From: UBA9611 sp965237595
GTDB taxonomy: Bacteria; Chloroflexota; Dehalococcoidia; Lucifugimonadales; UBA3495
Assembly (NCBI GenBank): GCA_965237595.1
Contig: CBDEFY010000001.1
Location: 186,001 to 250,000 of the forward strand
Direction of reading: 5' to 3'
Length of the DNA stretch: 64,000 bases
The notes beneath the pieces are model-generated. The model was given only the letters and a program-made list of their open reading frames with translations. It did no database searches and was not told where the DNA came from. Numbering within the stretch: the first letter of the stretch is position 1; every line of letters starts with the position of its first letter. A program made the translations under genes and the position numbers. Shown here one piece after another: positions 17,906 to 26,380 of the stretch.

Positions 17906-19519
17906 CTACCGGCGTTCCCGCAACATGAGAAACGTTAAGGGTACGGCCGACGCGGCGATGAGCAGGAGCGCTGGCAACGCCGCCCGGGCGAAGAACGCTT
18001 CCGAGGCCGCCGACCAGATAGAAGTGGCCAAGGTGTTGAAACCGATGGGACTGAGTATCAGCGTCGCGGGCAACTCCTTCATCACCAATAGGAAGACCAA
18101 GGCCCCCCCGGCCAGTATCCCCGGCCGGGCCACCGGCAGTGTCACCGAGGAGAAAGTGCGTAGAGGGCTGTTGCCCAAGCCCCGGGCCGCCTCTTCAATC
18201 CGGGGGCTGATTTGTAATAAAGAGGTGCGCACCGCGCCCAGCGCCGGTGACAGAAACAGCACCACGTAGGCCAACAACAATAAGCCGGTGGTCTGGTACA
18301 AGGGTGGTGCGTAATTGGCCCCGAAGAACACCAGCGCCAGCGCTATGGCGATCCCCGGCAGGGCAAACCCCACGTAACTGAGCCGTTCCAGCAATCCGCT
18401 CAGGACGCCGGGATAGCGCACCGAAAGGACCGCAACCGGCAGGGCGGCAACCACCGCCGCCGCCGCCGCCAGAGCCGAGACATACACTGAGTTTCTGACC
18501 GCTTCCCAGACCAGGGTCAGGGGTTCCCCGGCGTTGATTCCCCTGGCGACCCAGTAGCCCAATATGGACATGGGCGCGGCCAGGGAAACGGCCACGACCG
18601 TCGAGCAGAATGCCACCGCCGGCCAACGCCACCGGCCAAGACGGACCATTGACGGAGGACGGGACGCGGCCGACGAGCTGCTGTAGTAACGAGCCCGGCC
18701 CCGGCTGAACACTTCCAATCCCACGATGGCCAGGGCCAGCACCACCAATGATAACGACATTCCGGCGCCCAGGGTCCGGTCCAGGGCTGATTCGTACTGC
18801 ACGAAAATTGCCCAAGTAAAGGTCTCATAACGCAGGAGCGACACCGCTCCGAAGTCGGAGAGGGTGTACAGGGCCACCAACAGTCCTCCGGCGGCGATCC
18901 CTGGCCGCAGCAGGGGCAGGGTCACAAAGAAGAAGGTGGTCCAACCGCTGCGGCCCAGGCCCCGGGAGGATTCCTCCAGGGAGGGGTCCATTCGCAGCAG
19001 GGCCGCCCGCACTGTTAGCACCACATAGGGAAAGCTCAGGAAGGTCAGGGTCAGCATGGCGCCGGCCAACCCGTGGATGTCCGGGAGACGGCCAACGGCA
19101 AATGGCCCGTCCAAAGCCTGTTGGAGCATGCCCCTTGGGCCGAGGGCAGCGACCACGATAAATCCTGCCACGTAACTTGGTATGACCAACGGCAGGGCGG
19201 ACAACACCACCCAGGTGCGTCGTAATGGCAGGTCGGTGCGGGTGGTGAGCCAGGCTATTGGCAGCGCCAGGACTACGGATGCTCCGGTGACGGTGACCAC
19301 CAGCAGAACCGTCCGGCCCAGTATCTCCGCCACCCTTGGGCGGAAGAGCAGGTCCCAGACCTCGCCTCCGGAGTCGAAGGTCCGCACCACCAGATAGACC
19401 AACGGCAACAGGAGCGCGGCCCCCACTACCAACGCTGGGGCCCAGACCACCGCCGGTGGGGCGCTTCGGCCTCCCGTCAATGACCTCAGCCCAGCCGCCG
19501 TCAATGAAGAGAAGCTCAC
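17906..19519 (-). CDS. Ferric iron ABC transporter permease (FbpB-type, two fused permease halves)
   Basis: Inner-membrane permease with 537 residues and about twelve helices, the duplicated form seen in Fe(III)/thiamine importers. Each half has an EAA loop: MDPSLEESSRGLGRSGWTTF near residue 185 and ISPRIEEAARGLGNSPLRTF near residue 455. It starts at GTG 19519, overlapping the stop of the substrate-binding gene by four bases (GTGA), so translation is coupled. The ATPase subunit is on the opposite strand at 20975, and a DtxR-family regulator follows that. Confidence 0.92.
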   Translation of the reverse strand: MSFSSLTAAGLRSLTGGRSAPPAVVWAPALVVGAALLLPLVYLVVRTFDSGGEVWDLLFRPRVAEILGRTVLLVVTVTGASVVLALPIAWLTTRTDLPLRRTWVVLSALPLVIPSYVAGFIVVAALGPRGMLQQALDGPFAVGRLPDIHGLAGAMLTLTFLSFPYVVLTVRAALLRMDPSLEESSRGLGRSGWTTFFFVTLPLLRPGIAAGGLLVALYTLSDFGAVSLLRYETFTWAIFVQYESALDRTLGAGMSLSLVVLALAIVGLEVFSRGRARYYSSSSAASRPPSMVRLGRWRWPAVAFCSTVVAVSLAAPMSILGYWVARGINAGEPLTLVWEAVRNSVYVSALAAAAAVVAALPVAVLSVRYPGVLSGLLERLSYVGFALPGIAIALALVFFGANYAPPLYQTTGLLLLAYVVLFLSPALGAVRTSLLQISPRIEEAARGLGNSPLRTFSSVTLPVARPGILAGGALVFLLVMKELPATLILSPIGFNTLATSIWSAASEAFFARAALPALLLIAASAVPLTFLMLRERR

Positions 19520-20541
19520 GGGACCACGCCCGCCTCACGTAGCAGCCTTTGAGTGCCATGCAGGTCGGCCAGGTCCGCGGAGGAGAGGTTGGGGTTGTTA
19601 ATCTCGGATAATGGTGTGACGCCCTCGGCCACGGGGATGCCAGCGGCCAGGGGGTACTCAAAGGTCGCGTCCACGAAATATTGCTGAGACTCCTCCGACA
19701 GCAGGAAATCCACGAACCGCTGAGCGTTTATTTCGTTGTCCGACGCTGACAGGATTCCGACGCCCGAGACCATCACGATGGCCCCCGGCCCTCCCGCCGG
19801 CGGATGGTAGTTGCGGGCGCCAAATGAATCGCCCTCTTCGGCCAGGAACCGGTGCAGGTAATAGTGGTTCACCAGTCCAACGTCAATCTCGCCCGCCGCG
19901 GCCGCTGAGACGATGGGAGTGTTCTTGGGGTAGACCTTGGGGTCGTTGGCCTGAATATCCTCCAGCCATTGAACGGTCTTGGCCTCGCCCCACATCGCGC
20001 GCATGGCGGTCACCATGGTCTGGAAGGAGGCGTTGGTGGGTGCCCATCCGATGCGGCCCCTCCATTTGGGATCGACAAACCCGGTCAAATCTTCGGGCAG
20101 GTCCTCCGGGGTTAGCCGCTCGGTGTTGTAGACCACGGTCCTGGCCCGGCCCGAAACTCCGACCCAAACGCCGGTGGGAGAGACCGCCCATCGGGGCACC
20201 CTTACCAGGGTGTCGGCGGGCAGCGGCTCCAACAGCTCTGCCACAGCGCTGAGTCCGCCGGGGTCCTGGGCAAAGAACACATCGGCCGGAGTGTTGCTGC
20301 CCTCCTCCAATAAGGTTGCGGCCAGTTGGGGCGTACCGGCGTACTTCACCGAGACATCGATGCCGGTGGCCTCTTCAAACCGTTGGATCAACGGGCCGAC
20401 CAGGGTCTCGCTGCGGCCCGAGTACACGGTTAGAGTCCCCGCATCGCTACCGGACCCCCCGCAGGCCGCCAGAAACACCGGAGTCAGTAAAGACGCCAAC
20501 ACTGCCCAAAAGACCACCCCTTTCGGTTTGCTCGTACCCAC
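19516..20541 (-). CDS. Ferric iron ABC transporter substrate-binding lipoprotein (FbpA/FutA-like)
   Basis: A 341-residue receptor with a lipoprotein signal (lipobox FLAAC at about residue 27) and a periplasmic-binding fold: LTVYSGRSETLVGPLIQRFE, then PADVFFAQDPGGLSAV. Near the C-terminal third is VGLVNHYYLHRF, matching the two adjacent tyrosines that bind Fe(III) in FbpA proteins. The start is GTG 20541 with AGGAGG 12 bases upstream. It would hand iron to the permease encoded by the overlapping downstream gene. Iron rather than thiamine or spermidine is favoured by the tyrosine pair and the DtxR neighbour. Confidence 0.93.
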   Translation of the reverse strand: MGTSKPKGVVFWAVLASLLTPVFLAACGGSGSDAGTLTVYSGRSETLVGPLIQRFEEATGIDVSVKYAGTPQLAATLLEEGSNTPADVFFAQDPGGLSAVAELLEPLPADTLVRVPRWAVSPTGVWVGVSGRARTVVYNTERLTPEDLPEDLTGFVDPKWRGRIGWAPTNASFQTMVTAMRAMWGEAKTVQWLEDIQANDPKVYPKNTPIVSAAAAGEIDVGLVNHYYLHRFLAEEGDSFGARNYHPPAGGPGAIVMVSGVGILSASDNEINAQRFVDFLLSEESQQYFVDATFEYPLAAGIPVAEGVTPLSEINNPNLSSADLADLHGTQRLLREAGVVP

Positions 20542-20974
20542 GTTGATTTCTGACCTCCTAGTCTGCCATCAATTTACGTCTGGACAGAGTTTAAAATAAT
20601 GGGTCTATTAAGAATTTAATGATGTATACACGATAAACCGGAAATGAGCATAAGTCCATAGATTGCCAGTGTCAATGAAATGCCCGTTGGTGGACGCCTA
20701 TGCCTACCAGGGAGACCGGCTGATCAACAAAGTTGTCTTCATAGTGACGGCCTATTGGAATTTAGGGTGCCGTTTACCGGTGTTTGTTCTATGATTAAGT
20801 ATGGCGGTTGGATAAATTTCGCCCGGCAAAGATTTCGAGCTATAGGTTGACATTGTCAATTACTATGTCTACACTTATCTAAACTCGCAAGGGTGCCTGT
20901 TCCGGGCGTTTTGTGGCGGGTAACTATCGGGTTTACGGCTTACTAAATCAAAGGCTAACCGGTTAAGCGTTTAG
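20542..20974. promoter_or_regulatory. Divergent control region of the iron transporter genes
   Basis: An AT-richer 433-bp gap between divergent fbpA-like and fbpC-like genes; no convincing gene in it. TTGACA at 20847-20852 with TACACT at 20870-20875 (17-bp spacer) is a plausible plus-strand promoter. It overlaps a perfect palindrome, TTGACATTGTCAA (20847-20859). A second palindrome, TAACCGGTTA (20956-20965), inside AGGCTAACC resembling DtxR-type half-sites, lies just before the fbpC start. These are candidate operators for the DtxR-family protein at 22269. Confidence 0.5.
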
Positions 20975-22135
20975 ATGAAACAGTCGGACTTAAAACAGTC
21001 TGAGAACGGGAATATCGCCGCTCCTGCGCTGGAATGCATCGGCCTGGCTAAGTATTTCGGCGGCGTGGAGGCAGTGGCGGGCCTTGACCTGTCCATCCCC
21101 AAAGGCCAAGTTTTGGCATTGTTGGGGCCCAGCGGCTGTGGCAAGACCACCGCTCTGCGGCTGATAGCCGGGTTCGAAGAGCCCGAACACGGTGTCATCT
21201 CCATCGGGGGCCGGACCGTCAGCGGGGCCGGCGAGAATTCTCCGCCGGAGCGCCGCCGCGTCGGCATGGTTTTCCAGGAAGGCGCACTATTCCCCCATCT
21301 CTCCGTTGAACAGAACATCGCCTACGGGCTGCCCAAAGGCCACGGGCGAGACCGGCGGATTGCTGAGGTCCTCGACCTCATCGGGCTCAGCGCCCTGCGG
21401 GACCGGATGCCCCATGAACTATCCGGCGGCCAGCAGCAGAGGGTCGCCCTTGGCCGGGCCCTGGCCCCCCAACCGGAGGTCTTGCTGCTGGACGAGCCAT
21501 TCTCCAACTTGGACCCCAAACTGAGAGAACAGGTCCGGCGTGACGTTCTTGGTATCCTCAAGGCCAGCCACGCCACCGCGATCTTCGTCACCCACGACCA
21601 AGAAGAGGCACTACTCGTCGGAGATGTGGTGGCGGTGATGAACGAGGGCCGGGTCGAGCAGACCGGCACCCCGGAGGTCATCTTTCACCATCCGGCCACC
21701 AAATTCGTGGCCCAGTTCATCGGCATGGTGGACTTCCTTCCCGCCCGTCACGAGGCTGGTAGACTGCACACCGAGGTCGGATCTATTGAATGGCCCGGTG
21801 GCGAATGGCCTGAGTTGAAGTTGGAAGACCTGGCCGACGTGAACGCCAACGGCCACGGTCAACTCGAAGTGATGGTCCGTCCGGACTGCGTGGACTGCCT
21901 GCCCGCCGAAGACGGCACCGGCGTAGTGGTTGAAAAGGAGTTTCGCGGGGCCTTCTATCTATACCGGGTGCAACTGCCCTCGGGCGGAACTGTCCGGTGT
22001 CTGCTTTCTCACACCGTCGAATATCCCCTGGGGGCCAGCGTTTCTGTGAGTCTGCGGGACGGACACCAGCTGCGGCCGTTCGTCGACGACTGCCTGGTGG
22101 CTGTGGCCCACAACGTAAACGCCCCAGGTCATTAG
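20975..22135 (+). CDS. Ferric iron ABC transporter ATP-binding protein (FbpC-like)
   Basis: Cytoplasmic ATPase of 386 residues. Walker A GPSGCGKTT (about residue 51), Q-loop MVFQEGALFPH, signature LSGGQQQRVALGRAL, Walker B VLLLDEPFSNLD and the switch His in FVTHDQEEAL are intact. A C-terminal TOBE-type beta domain (from about residue 255) has VVVEKEFRGAFYLYRVQL. The start ATG 20975 has no clear Shine-Dalgarno. It is transcribed away from the matching permease and receptor genes, and the shared control region would let one regulator govern both. Iron specificity is inferred from these partners. Confidence 0.92.
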   Translation: MKQSDLKQSENGNIAAPALECIGLAKYFGGVEAVAGLDLSIPKGQVLALLGPSGCGKTTALRLIAGFEEPEHGVISIGGRTVSGAGENSPPERRRVGMVFQEGALFPHLSVEQNIAYGLPKGHGRDRRIAEVLDLIGLSALRDRMPHELSGGQQQRVALGRALAPQPEVLLLDEPFSNLDPKLREQVRRDVLGILKASHATAIFVTHDQEEALLVGDVVAVMNEGRVEQTGTPEVIFHHPATKFVAQFIGMVDFLPARHEAGRLHTEVGSIEWPGGEWPELKLEDLADVNANGHGQLEVMVRPDCVDCLPAEDGTGVVVEKEFRGAFYLYRVQLPSGGTVRCLLSHTVEYPLGASVSVSLRDGHQLRPFVDDCLVAVAHNVNAPGH

Positions 22136-22235
22136 TTCGGGCAACTGTGAGGAAGTGGTAGGTGGGTGGGTTTCCTCGGTACATCCCCGCAGCGGTCAAC
22201 TCCTTGGACCTCACGTAGACGATTCACAGTGCGTG

Positions 22236-22250
22236 TACCGTAGTACGGTA
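22236..22250 (+). promoter_or_regulatory. Perfect palindrome before the DtxR-family gene
   Basis: TACCGTA-G-TACGGTA, seven perfect base pairs with one central base, lying 19-33 bp before the start codon. Its symmetry and position suggest an autoregulatory operator. Confidence 0.5.
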
Positions 22251-22268
22251 AGAGACATAAGGACTCCA

Positions 22269-23030
22269 ATGGCGCCACCAAGAAAAAAGAGCGGCAACGG
22301 TCACGGCGACTCGAGCGACGGCGACCTGCGGCTGTCACCGGGCACGGAGAATTATCTGCTGTGCCTCTACAAGCTGTGGGAAGACGATGAAAATCCCACC
22401 ATCACCCAGTTGACCGACAACCTGCGCCAACTGCCCGAGACCGAGGGATTGGGGACATCCGTCCCATCCGTGGCTGGGATGATCGGCCGGATGCAACGGC
22501 AAAGCCTGGTGGACGTCGGTCCCGACAAGCGCATCCGCTTGACCAAGCAGGGGCTGGAAGGCGGCGAAGACATCGCCAGGCGGCACCGGTTGGCCGAATG
22601 GCTGGTGGTTAAGCTGCTGGGAATGGACCTCCACCAGGCCCACAACGAGGCCCACCGGTTGGAGCACGGCATGTCCCAGGACTTCCAAGAGAAGTTGGTG
22701 GAGCGGCTGGGTTACCCCAAGCGCTCGCCATTTGGACGGCCCATCCCCGGCACCGGCGAGCCCAAGATGCCGGCCGACGCCCTGACCCTGGATACGGCCC
22801 GGCCCGGAGAGACCTACGTGGTGGAAAGAGTGCCCGAAGAAGACGCCCAGTTGCTGCGTTTCCTCGCCAATTCCATGATCATACCCGAGCACTCAGTGAC
22901 AGTTGCTGAGGCCGCCCCATACCTGGGGGTCATGGAAGTGGCCACCCAGCAGGACCGGGTTTCCATCGGTTACAACGTGGCCCGTCAGATTGTGGTCCGG
23001 CCTAATACATCTGGGGAAATAGGGGAATAA
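22269..23030 (+). CDS. DtxR/MntR family metal-dependent transcriptional regulator
   Basis: A 253-residue metalloregulator. After a polar N-terminal extension (about 24 residues), the winged helix begins LSPGTENYLLCLYKLWEDD, with a recognition region SVPSVAGMIGRMQRQSLV. The dimerisation helices carry metal-site residues in RRHRLAEWLVVKLLGMD and HNEAHRLEHGMS (H-E-H). A C-terminal SH3/FeoA-like domain (AEAAPYLGVMEVA) follows. ATG 22269 has AAGGA five bases upstream; the frame is open further upstream (22155) but without a ribosome-binding site. It probably represses the iron uptake genes when Fe(II) or Mn(II) is plentiful. Confidence 0.9.
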   Translation: MAPPRKKSGNGHGDSSDGDLRLSPGTENYLLCLYKLWEDDENPTITQLTDNLRQLPETEGLGTSVPSVAGMIGRMQRQSLVDVGPDKRIRLTKQGLEGGEDIARRHRLAEWLVVKLLGMDLHQAHNEAHRLEHGMSQDFQEKLVERLGYPKRSPFGRPIPGTGEPKMPADALTLDTARPGETYVVERVPEEDAQLLRFLANSMIIPEHSVTVAEAAPYLGVMEVATQQDRVSIGYNVARQIVVRPNTSGEIGE

Positions 23031-23033
23031 CTC

Positions 23034-23627
23034 CTAGTTCGGCCCTTCCCCCAGCCCGGTCAGTTTCTTTCTCACCTCGGCCCAACCCTGGGCCATGGTC
23101 CGCTCCGGGAAGGGGAGCGGCTCTTTGTCCCGGAACACCTTCACCCGGACGAACACCGGCCCGGTCTGGCGCATGACCTCTTCCAGCCCAATCAGGAACT
23201 CTTCCAGCCGGTCGAACTCGTAGGTCTTGGTGTAGCCCGAACTCTGGGCAATCTGCGCCAGGTCTAGGTTGTCCATCTCCTTAATGGGGACGCCCGATGT
23301 GGAGACGCTGGACACGTCGTCGAAGACGAAGTGGACCAGGTTCTCCGGATTGGACTCGCCGATGGTCGCCAGGCCGCCCAGGTTGGTCCTCAGCGTGGAA
23401 TCGCAGTCCAGCACCAACACCTTGCCCTCTGGCTGAGCCAGGGCCAGTCCCAGACCCACCGCCGGGGCGCGGTCCATGCAGTCGGACAGGTCAACGTCCA
23501 GGTCGCGGCGTTCCGACACCTGGCTCCACTCCCGCAGAGCAGAGGAGGTGGAAACCACCAGCGCGTCTTTACGGTGGTAGTTGACTGCCTTGGTCGCTTC
23601 CATCGATGGGATCACCGGCGACGGCAT
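23034..23627 (-). CDS. Thiamine-diphosphate enzyme, C-terminal (beta/PP-domain) subunit
   Basis: A 197-residue protein like the beta subunit of split ThDP decarboxylases (sulfopyruvate/phosphonopyruvate decarboxylase type). It starts MPSPVIPSMEATKAV and continues MDRAPAVGLGLALAQPEGKVLVLD. The ThDP/Mg motif, normally G-D-G-S then N about 25 residues on, reads DCDSTLRTNLG here, so the canonical glycines are changed. The end (LDLAQIAQSSGYTKTYEF) matches the family. Start 23627 has AGGGGG eight bases upstream. The alpha-like partner is at 24018-24530. Substrate unknown; the altered motif makes activity doubtful. Confidence 0.75.
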   Translation of the reverse strand: MPSPVIPSMEATKAVNYHRKDALVVSTSSALREWSQVSERRDLDVDLSDCMDRAPAVGLGLALAQPEGKVLVLDCDSTLRTNLGGLATIGESNPENLVHFVFDDVSSVSTSGVPIKEMDNLDLAQIAQSSGYTKTYEFDRLEEFLIGLEEVMRQTGPVFVRVKVFRDKEPLPFPERTMAQGWAEVRKKLTGLGEGPN

Positions 23628-23904
23628 CCCCGGTCCCCCTGGTGTTGGCCTCCGACGTGTCGTCACTGGAGCTGTTCTCCTTTCGTATTCTGTAGTCTTT
23701 CCTTCGAATCCTGGGGCTATTGGCAAACCGGGCGAAGGTATCGCGCCAGACGCCAGTCATCAGGTACATCCCCACCAGGATCAGCGCGCCTCCCAGGACC
23801 CCCATGAGCGGACTGGAGCGCTCAAAGGCCTGAAAGAGCAGCCAGAACCCCAGCGCCAGCACGGCGTAGGCCCCGATCCGTGGGAAAAGCCCTCTACCAA
23901 GCAT
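23569..23904 (-). CDS. Small two-helix membrane protein
   Basis: A 111-residue protein with two likely transmembrane helices (YAVLALGFWLLFQAF and LMGVLGGALILVGMYLMTG), then a basic stretch (RIRRKDYRIRK) and an acidic/Ser-rich tail. The tail is encoded in the 59-bp overlap with the ThDP gene start, in another frame. I do not recognise a family. Position between two ThDP subunit genes suggests co-transcription, but a functional link is unproven. Confidence 0.55.
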   Translation of the reverse strand: MLGRGLFPRIGAYAVLALGFWLLFQAFERSSPLMGVLGGALILVGMYLMTGVWRDTFARFANSPRIRRKDYRIRKENSSSDDTSEANTRGTGDAVAGDPIDGSDQGSQLPP

Positions 23905-24017
23905 ATGCCCCGCCGTCCTTAAATTCCGTTCTCGGTTGAATGGTAAAACGGTGAAAAGTAAACCGGGGCGAGCGACGTCACGCTGCCCCGGTAGTTGGAC
24001 CCAATTGTGCCGTCAGC

Positions 24018-24530
24018 CTAGCCCTTTACGCCCAGGACCCCGGGCAACTCTTTGATGGCGGTGTGCACCGTGCGCTTGGCCTGCTGGCGGAATTGCACCG
24101 GTGTGTTCTCAATCTGTGGCGTGACCAAAAGGTGGACGAACGCCGGGCCCTCGGCGGCCAGGGCTTCATCGATCCCGTTGGTCATGTCCTCCAGGTTGTC
24201 GAAGGTGAACACCTTGGCGTAACCGGCCGATTTGGCCAATCCTTCCCAGTCGGCCTCTTCACTGCCCGGGATGGAGTCGCCAGCCTCGAAGGTGCCTGTA
24301 TTCTGAATCAGAACTACGGGCCGCTTGCCGCCCACCCAGAGTCCGGCGGCGATGGCAATGGTCTCGCCCTCGCGGCAGACCGGTACTAGGTCCAAGGTCG
24401 GCTCGTTGGTCAGCGGTTGGTACATGAAGTTGGTCTCGCTGTCTGGAAGCCAGACAACGTGGCTGATGTTGTTCTTCTTTAACTCCGCGATTACCGACGC
24501 GGGGTGTAATATGACCTCTTGAGTGGCCAC
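24018..24530 (-). CDS. ThDP-binding protein, apparent alpha/beta chimera (sulfopyruvate decarboxylase-like)
   Basis: A 170-residue protein. Its first ~90 residues match an alpha (PYR) subunit of split ThDP decarboxylases: ISHVVWLPDSETNFMYQ, PVCREGETIAIAAGLWVGG with the catalytic Glu, and LIQNTGTFEAGDSI. In the usual subunit the sequence goes on with a long alpha-type C-terminus. Here it switches to DWEGLAKSAGYAKVFTFDNLEDM, which is the C-terminal pattern of a beta (PP) subunit and resembles the neighbour at 23034. A deletion fusing alpha and beta genes explains this best. Whether the fusion folds with the neighbouring beta protein is unknown. Confidence 0.7.
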   Translation of the reverse strand: MATQEVILHPASVIAELKKNNISHVVWLPDSETNFMYQPLTNEPTLDLVPVCREGETIAIAAGLWVGGKRPVVLIQNTGTFEAGDSIPGSEEADWEGLAKSAGYAKVFTFDNLEDMTNGIDEALAAEGPAFVHLLVTPQIENTPVQFRQQAKRTVHTAIKELPGVLGVKG

Positions 24531-24813
24531 TTTGGCTCCTCTCCATCGAAAAGGGTTCGGAGAATGCTGACTGGTAAATCCCAGCCTGTCCAGCTACGGC
24601 GAGAGGACGTCCCATTATATTCACACGCGGGAAATGGCGTCAAATAACGCCAGTCTAGCTGGCCAAACACCTAGTTTTGGAAATAGTCGTTACGGTCATC
24701 CCTTCGTCCTTAGTTCCGTCGAAGGGCCCTGGCTTAGGCGTGGTCATGGTTCGACGTCCTTCCGCGGAAGGACAGCACGAACGGTTAGTAACGCGGGTTA
24801 TCGATGGGAAGTG

Positions 24814-26316
24814 CTAGATATGATTGACCACTCGAACCCCCGCCCTTGCCTCGGCCCAAGAGCTATCGCCGGGGATAGGGCCGCCGGTGGGTTCGAGCTT
24901 GGCGCGCTGCTCGGTGTCCGTGACCAAAAGGGCGGAATCCGGCAACACATCCTCCAAGCCGACCAGCCGACGCCCGGCAGAACCAGCCGCAGCCTCGCCA
25001 CTTGTCATAACCATGGCCGCCCGTCCCTGCGGCCTCAGGTACGCGGAAGAGCACATCTCAAAATTAGTCTTGGAGCCCGAGCCAGCCAACAGGTCATATC
25101 CAAGGCGCGAAAAGAATGCCGGGGCGGCGTTGTTCTGGACCATGTGCAACCAGAGGCTGCCCTCGCCCTGGATGTGGAGTTTCACCAGGCTCCGAGCAGT
25201 TTCCAACAGGACATCGGCTTGTGCTGGCGTCAGGGCGTCCGGGACCGGGGTGCGTGGCTTCGGGACGGTTAGATAGTTGTAATAGGCATTCAACACCTCC
25301 TGCACCGCCTCGTCCTCGGACTGGACGTGCAGCCGCAACTGGGCGCCGTCCATGTAGTTGGTCAGCCGCCCCAGAACCCAGTCCAGCATCAGGGGGTTAT
25401 CGACCATCGGGGCTGGCAAAGGGAATTCTCCTGCGGGCGTCGAAAGTAAGACCGCCGACTCTTCTGGCGCACCTGGACCGGATGCCGGGAGCTGGGCGGC
25501 GTCGGCCAGATATACGGGCAGCAGGATTGGTGGGTGATCCTCTTGGACCTGCTCTCGCAGGGCCAACAGGTAATTGAACCGGGCCAAGGCCACCGCCAGC
25601 GGGTCCCGGTCCATTCCCCGGACCCGCTCCGGAATTTCAAACAGCACGTCCAACGGGTGGCTACCCCGTTCCATCATGGAACGAGAGATGGTCCCGACGG
25701 CGGCGGCCAGGAAAGCGCCGGTGCCGCAGGCGGGGTCCAAGAGTGATTGGCTAGGTTCATTGGCAAGCCCCAACTCCTCTTCGACGATGTACCCCGCCAG
25801 CCAGCGTGGGACCGATCGCGATTCGGGGACCGCCTGGGGGAACATCTGCCGGTACAGCCCGTCCAAGATGCCGGGAGACGCCTGGGTGAAGTCGTAAGGG
25901 GCGAGGACTTTGGCCAGACCCTGAATGGTCTCCAAAACCAGGTCATCAAGTCCCAGTTCCCAGCGGGGTTCGAGGGGAATCCAAGAAAAGAGGTCTGCTT
26001 CCCCGAAATTGCCGATACCCCGGCGGCTGAAGTAATCAACGTTGATAATTTCTAAAAGTTCCTCGGTGCCGGAGATTGGCCGACGGGGCGCGACGAAGCG
26101 GTGGGAGGTCAGCCGCGCCAGCAAGGCCAAGTAGGTTTGGTGGATGAATAACGTCTCGCCGGGAGGATCCTGGCCGTGGACGCTGTTCCACCACCGCTGC
26201 CACTCCCGGAACCGGGCCGCCACGGGGGGAGATTGGCCCGCCTGGGTGAAGATACGGCTGAGCTGCTCCGTGGTTTGGGTGAAGGTGGGGCTGCCGGGGC
26301 CAAAGGCGGCTTCCAT
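24814..26316 (-). CDS. N-6 DNA methylase-like protein, probably truncated and lacking NPPY
   Basis: About 500 residues. The SAM-binding motif I is clear (LLDPACGTGAFLAAAVG, about residue 190), with an acidic motif VRGMDRDPLAVALARFNY after it, typical of Eco57I/type IIG-like methylases. The catalytic N-P-P-[YFW] is not found: the sequence runs RLGYDLLAG, where NPPW is expected, directly into SGSKTNFEMCSS and YLRPQGRAAMVM, suggesting an internal deletion of some 50 residues. The C-terminus is also short for the family. The frame opens at 26424 inside asnS; ATG 26316 is preferred although it has no clear Shine-Dalgarno. No nuclease partner is visible. Confidence 0.65.
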   Translation of the reverse strand: MEAAFGPGSPTFTQTTEQLSRIFTQAGQSPPVAARFREWQRWWNSVHGQDPPGETLFIHQTYLALLARLTSHRFVAPRRPISGTEELLEIINVDYFSRRGIGNFGEADLFSWIPLEPRWELGLDDLVLETIQGLAKVLAPYDFTQASPGILDGLYRQMFPQAVPESRSVPRWLAGYIVEEELGLANEPSQSLLDPACGTGAFLAAAVGTISRSMMERGSHPLDVLFEIPERVRGMDRDPLAVALARFNYLLALREQVQEDHPPILLPVYLADAAQLPASGPGAPEESAVLLSTPAGEFPLPAPMVDNPLMLDWVLGRLTNYMDGAQLRLHVQSEDEAVQEVLNAYYNYLTVPKPRTPVPDALTPAQADVLLETARSLVKLHIQGEGSLWLHMVQNNAAPAFFSRLGYDLLAGSGSKTNFEMCSSAYLRPQGRAAMVMTSGEAAAGSAGRRLVGLEDVLPDSALLVTDTEQRAKLEPTGGPIPGDSSWAEARAGVRVVNHI

Positions 26317-26380
26317 TGCACCGGCGGAAACGGGTCCGGCGGCGGAATGCGGCCCGTCTTTGGGAGAGTAACGTGGCAGC

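Noticed and set aside
20690..20800. Short 40-codon ORF in the iron-transporter control region
   Set aside because: No ribosome-binding site, no repeat in the window and no recognisable motif; treated as intergenic.
24814..26316. Restriction-modification or BREX/DISARM-type defence island
   Set aside because: Only a damaged methylase is present, without nuclease, helicase or other defence partners in the neighbourhood.
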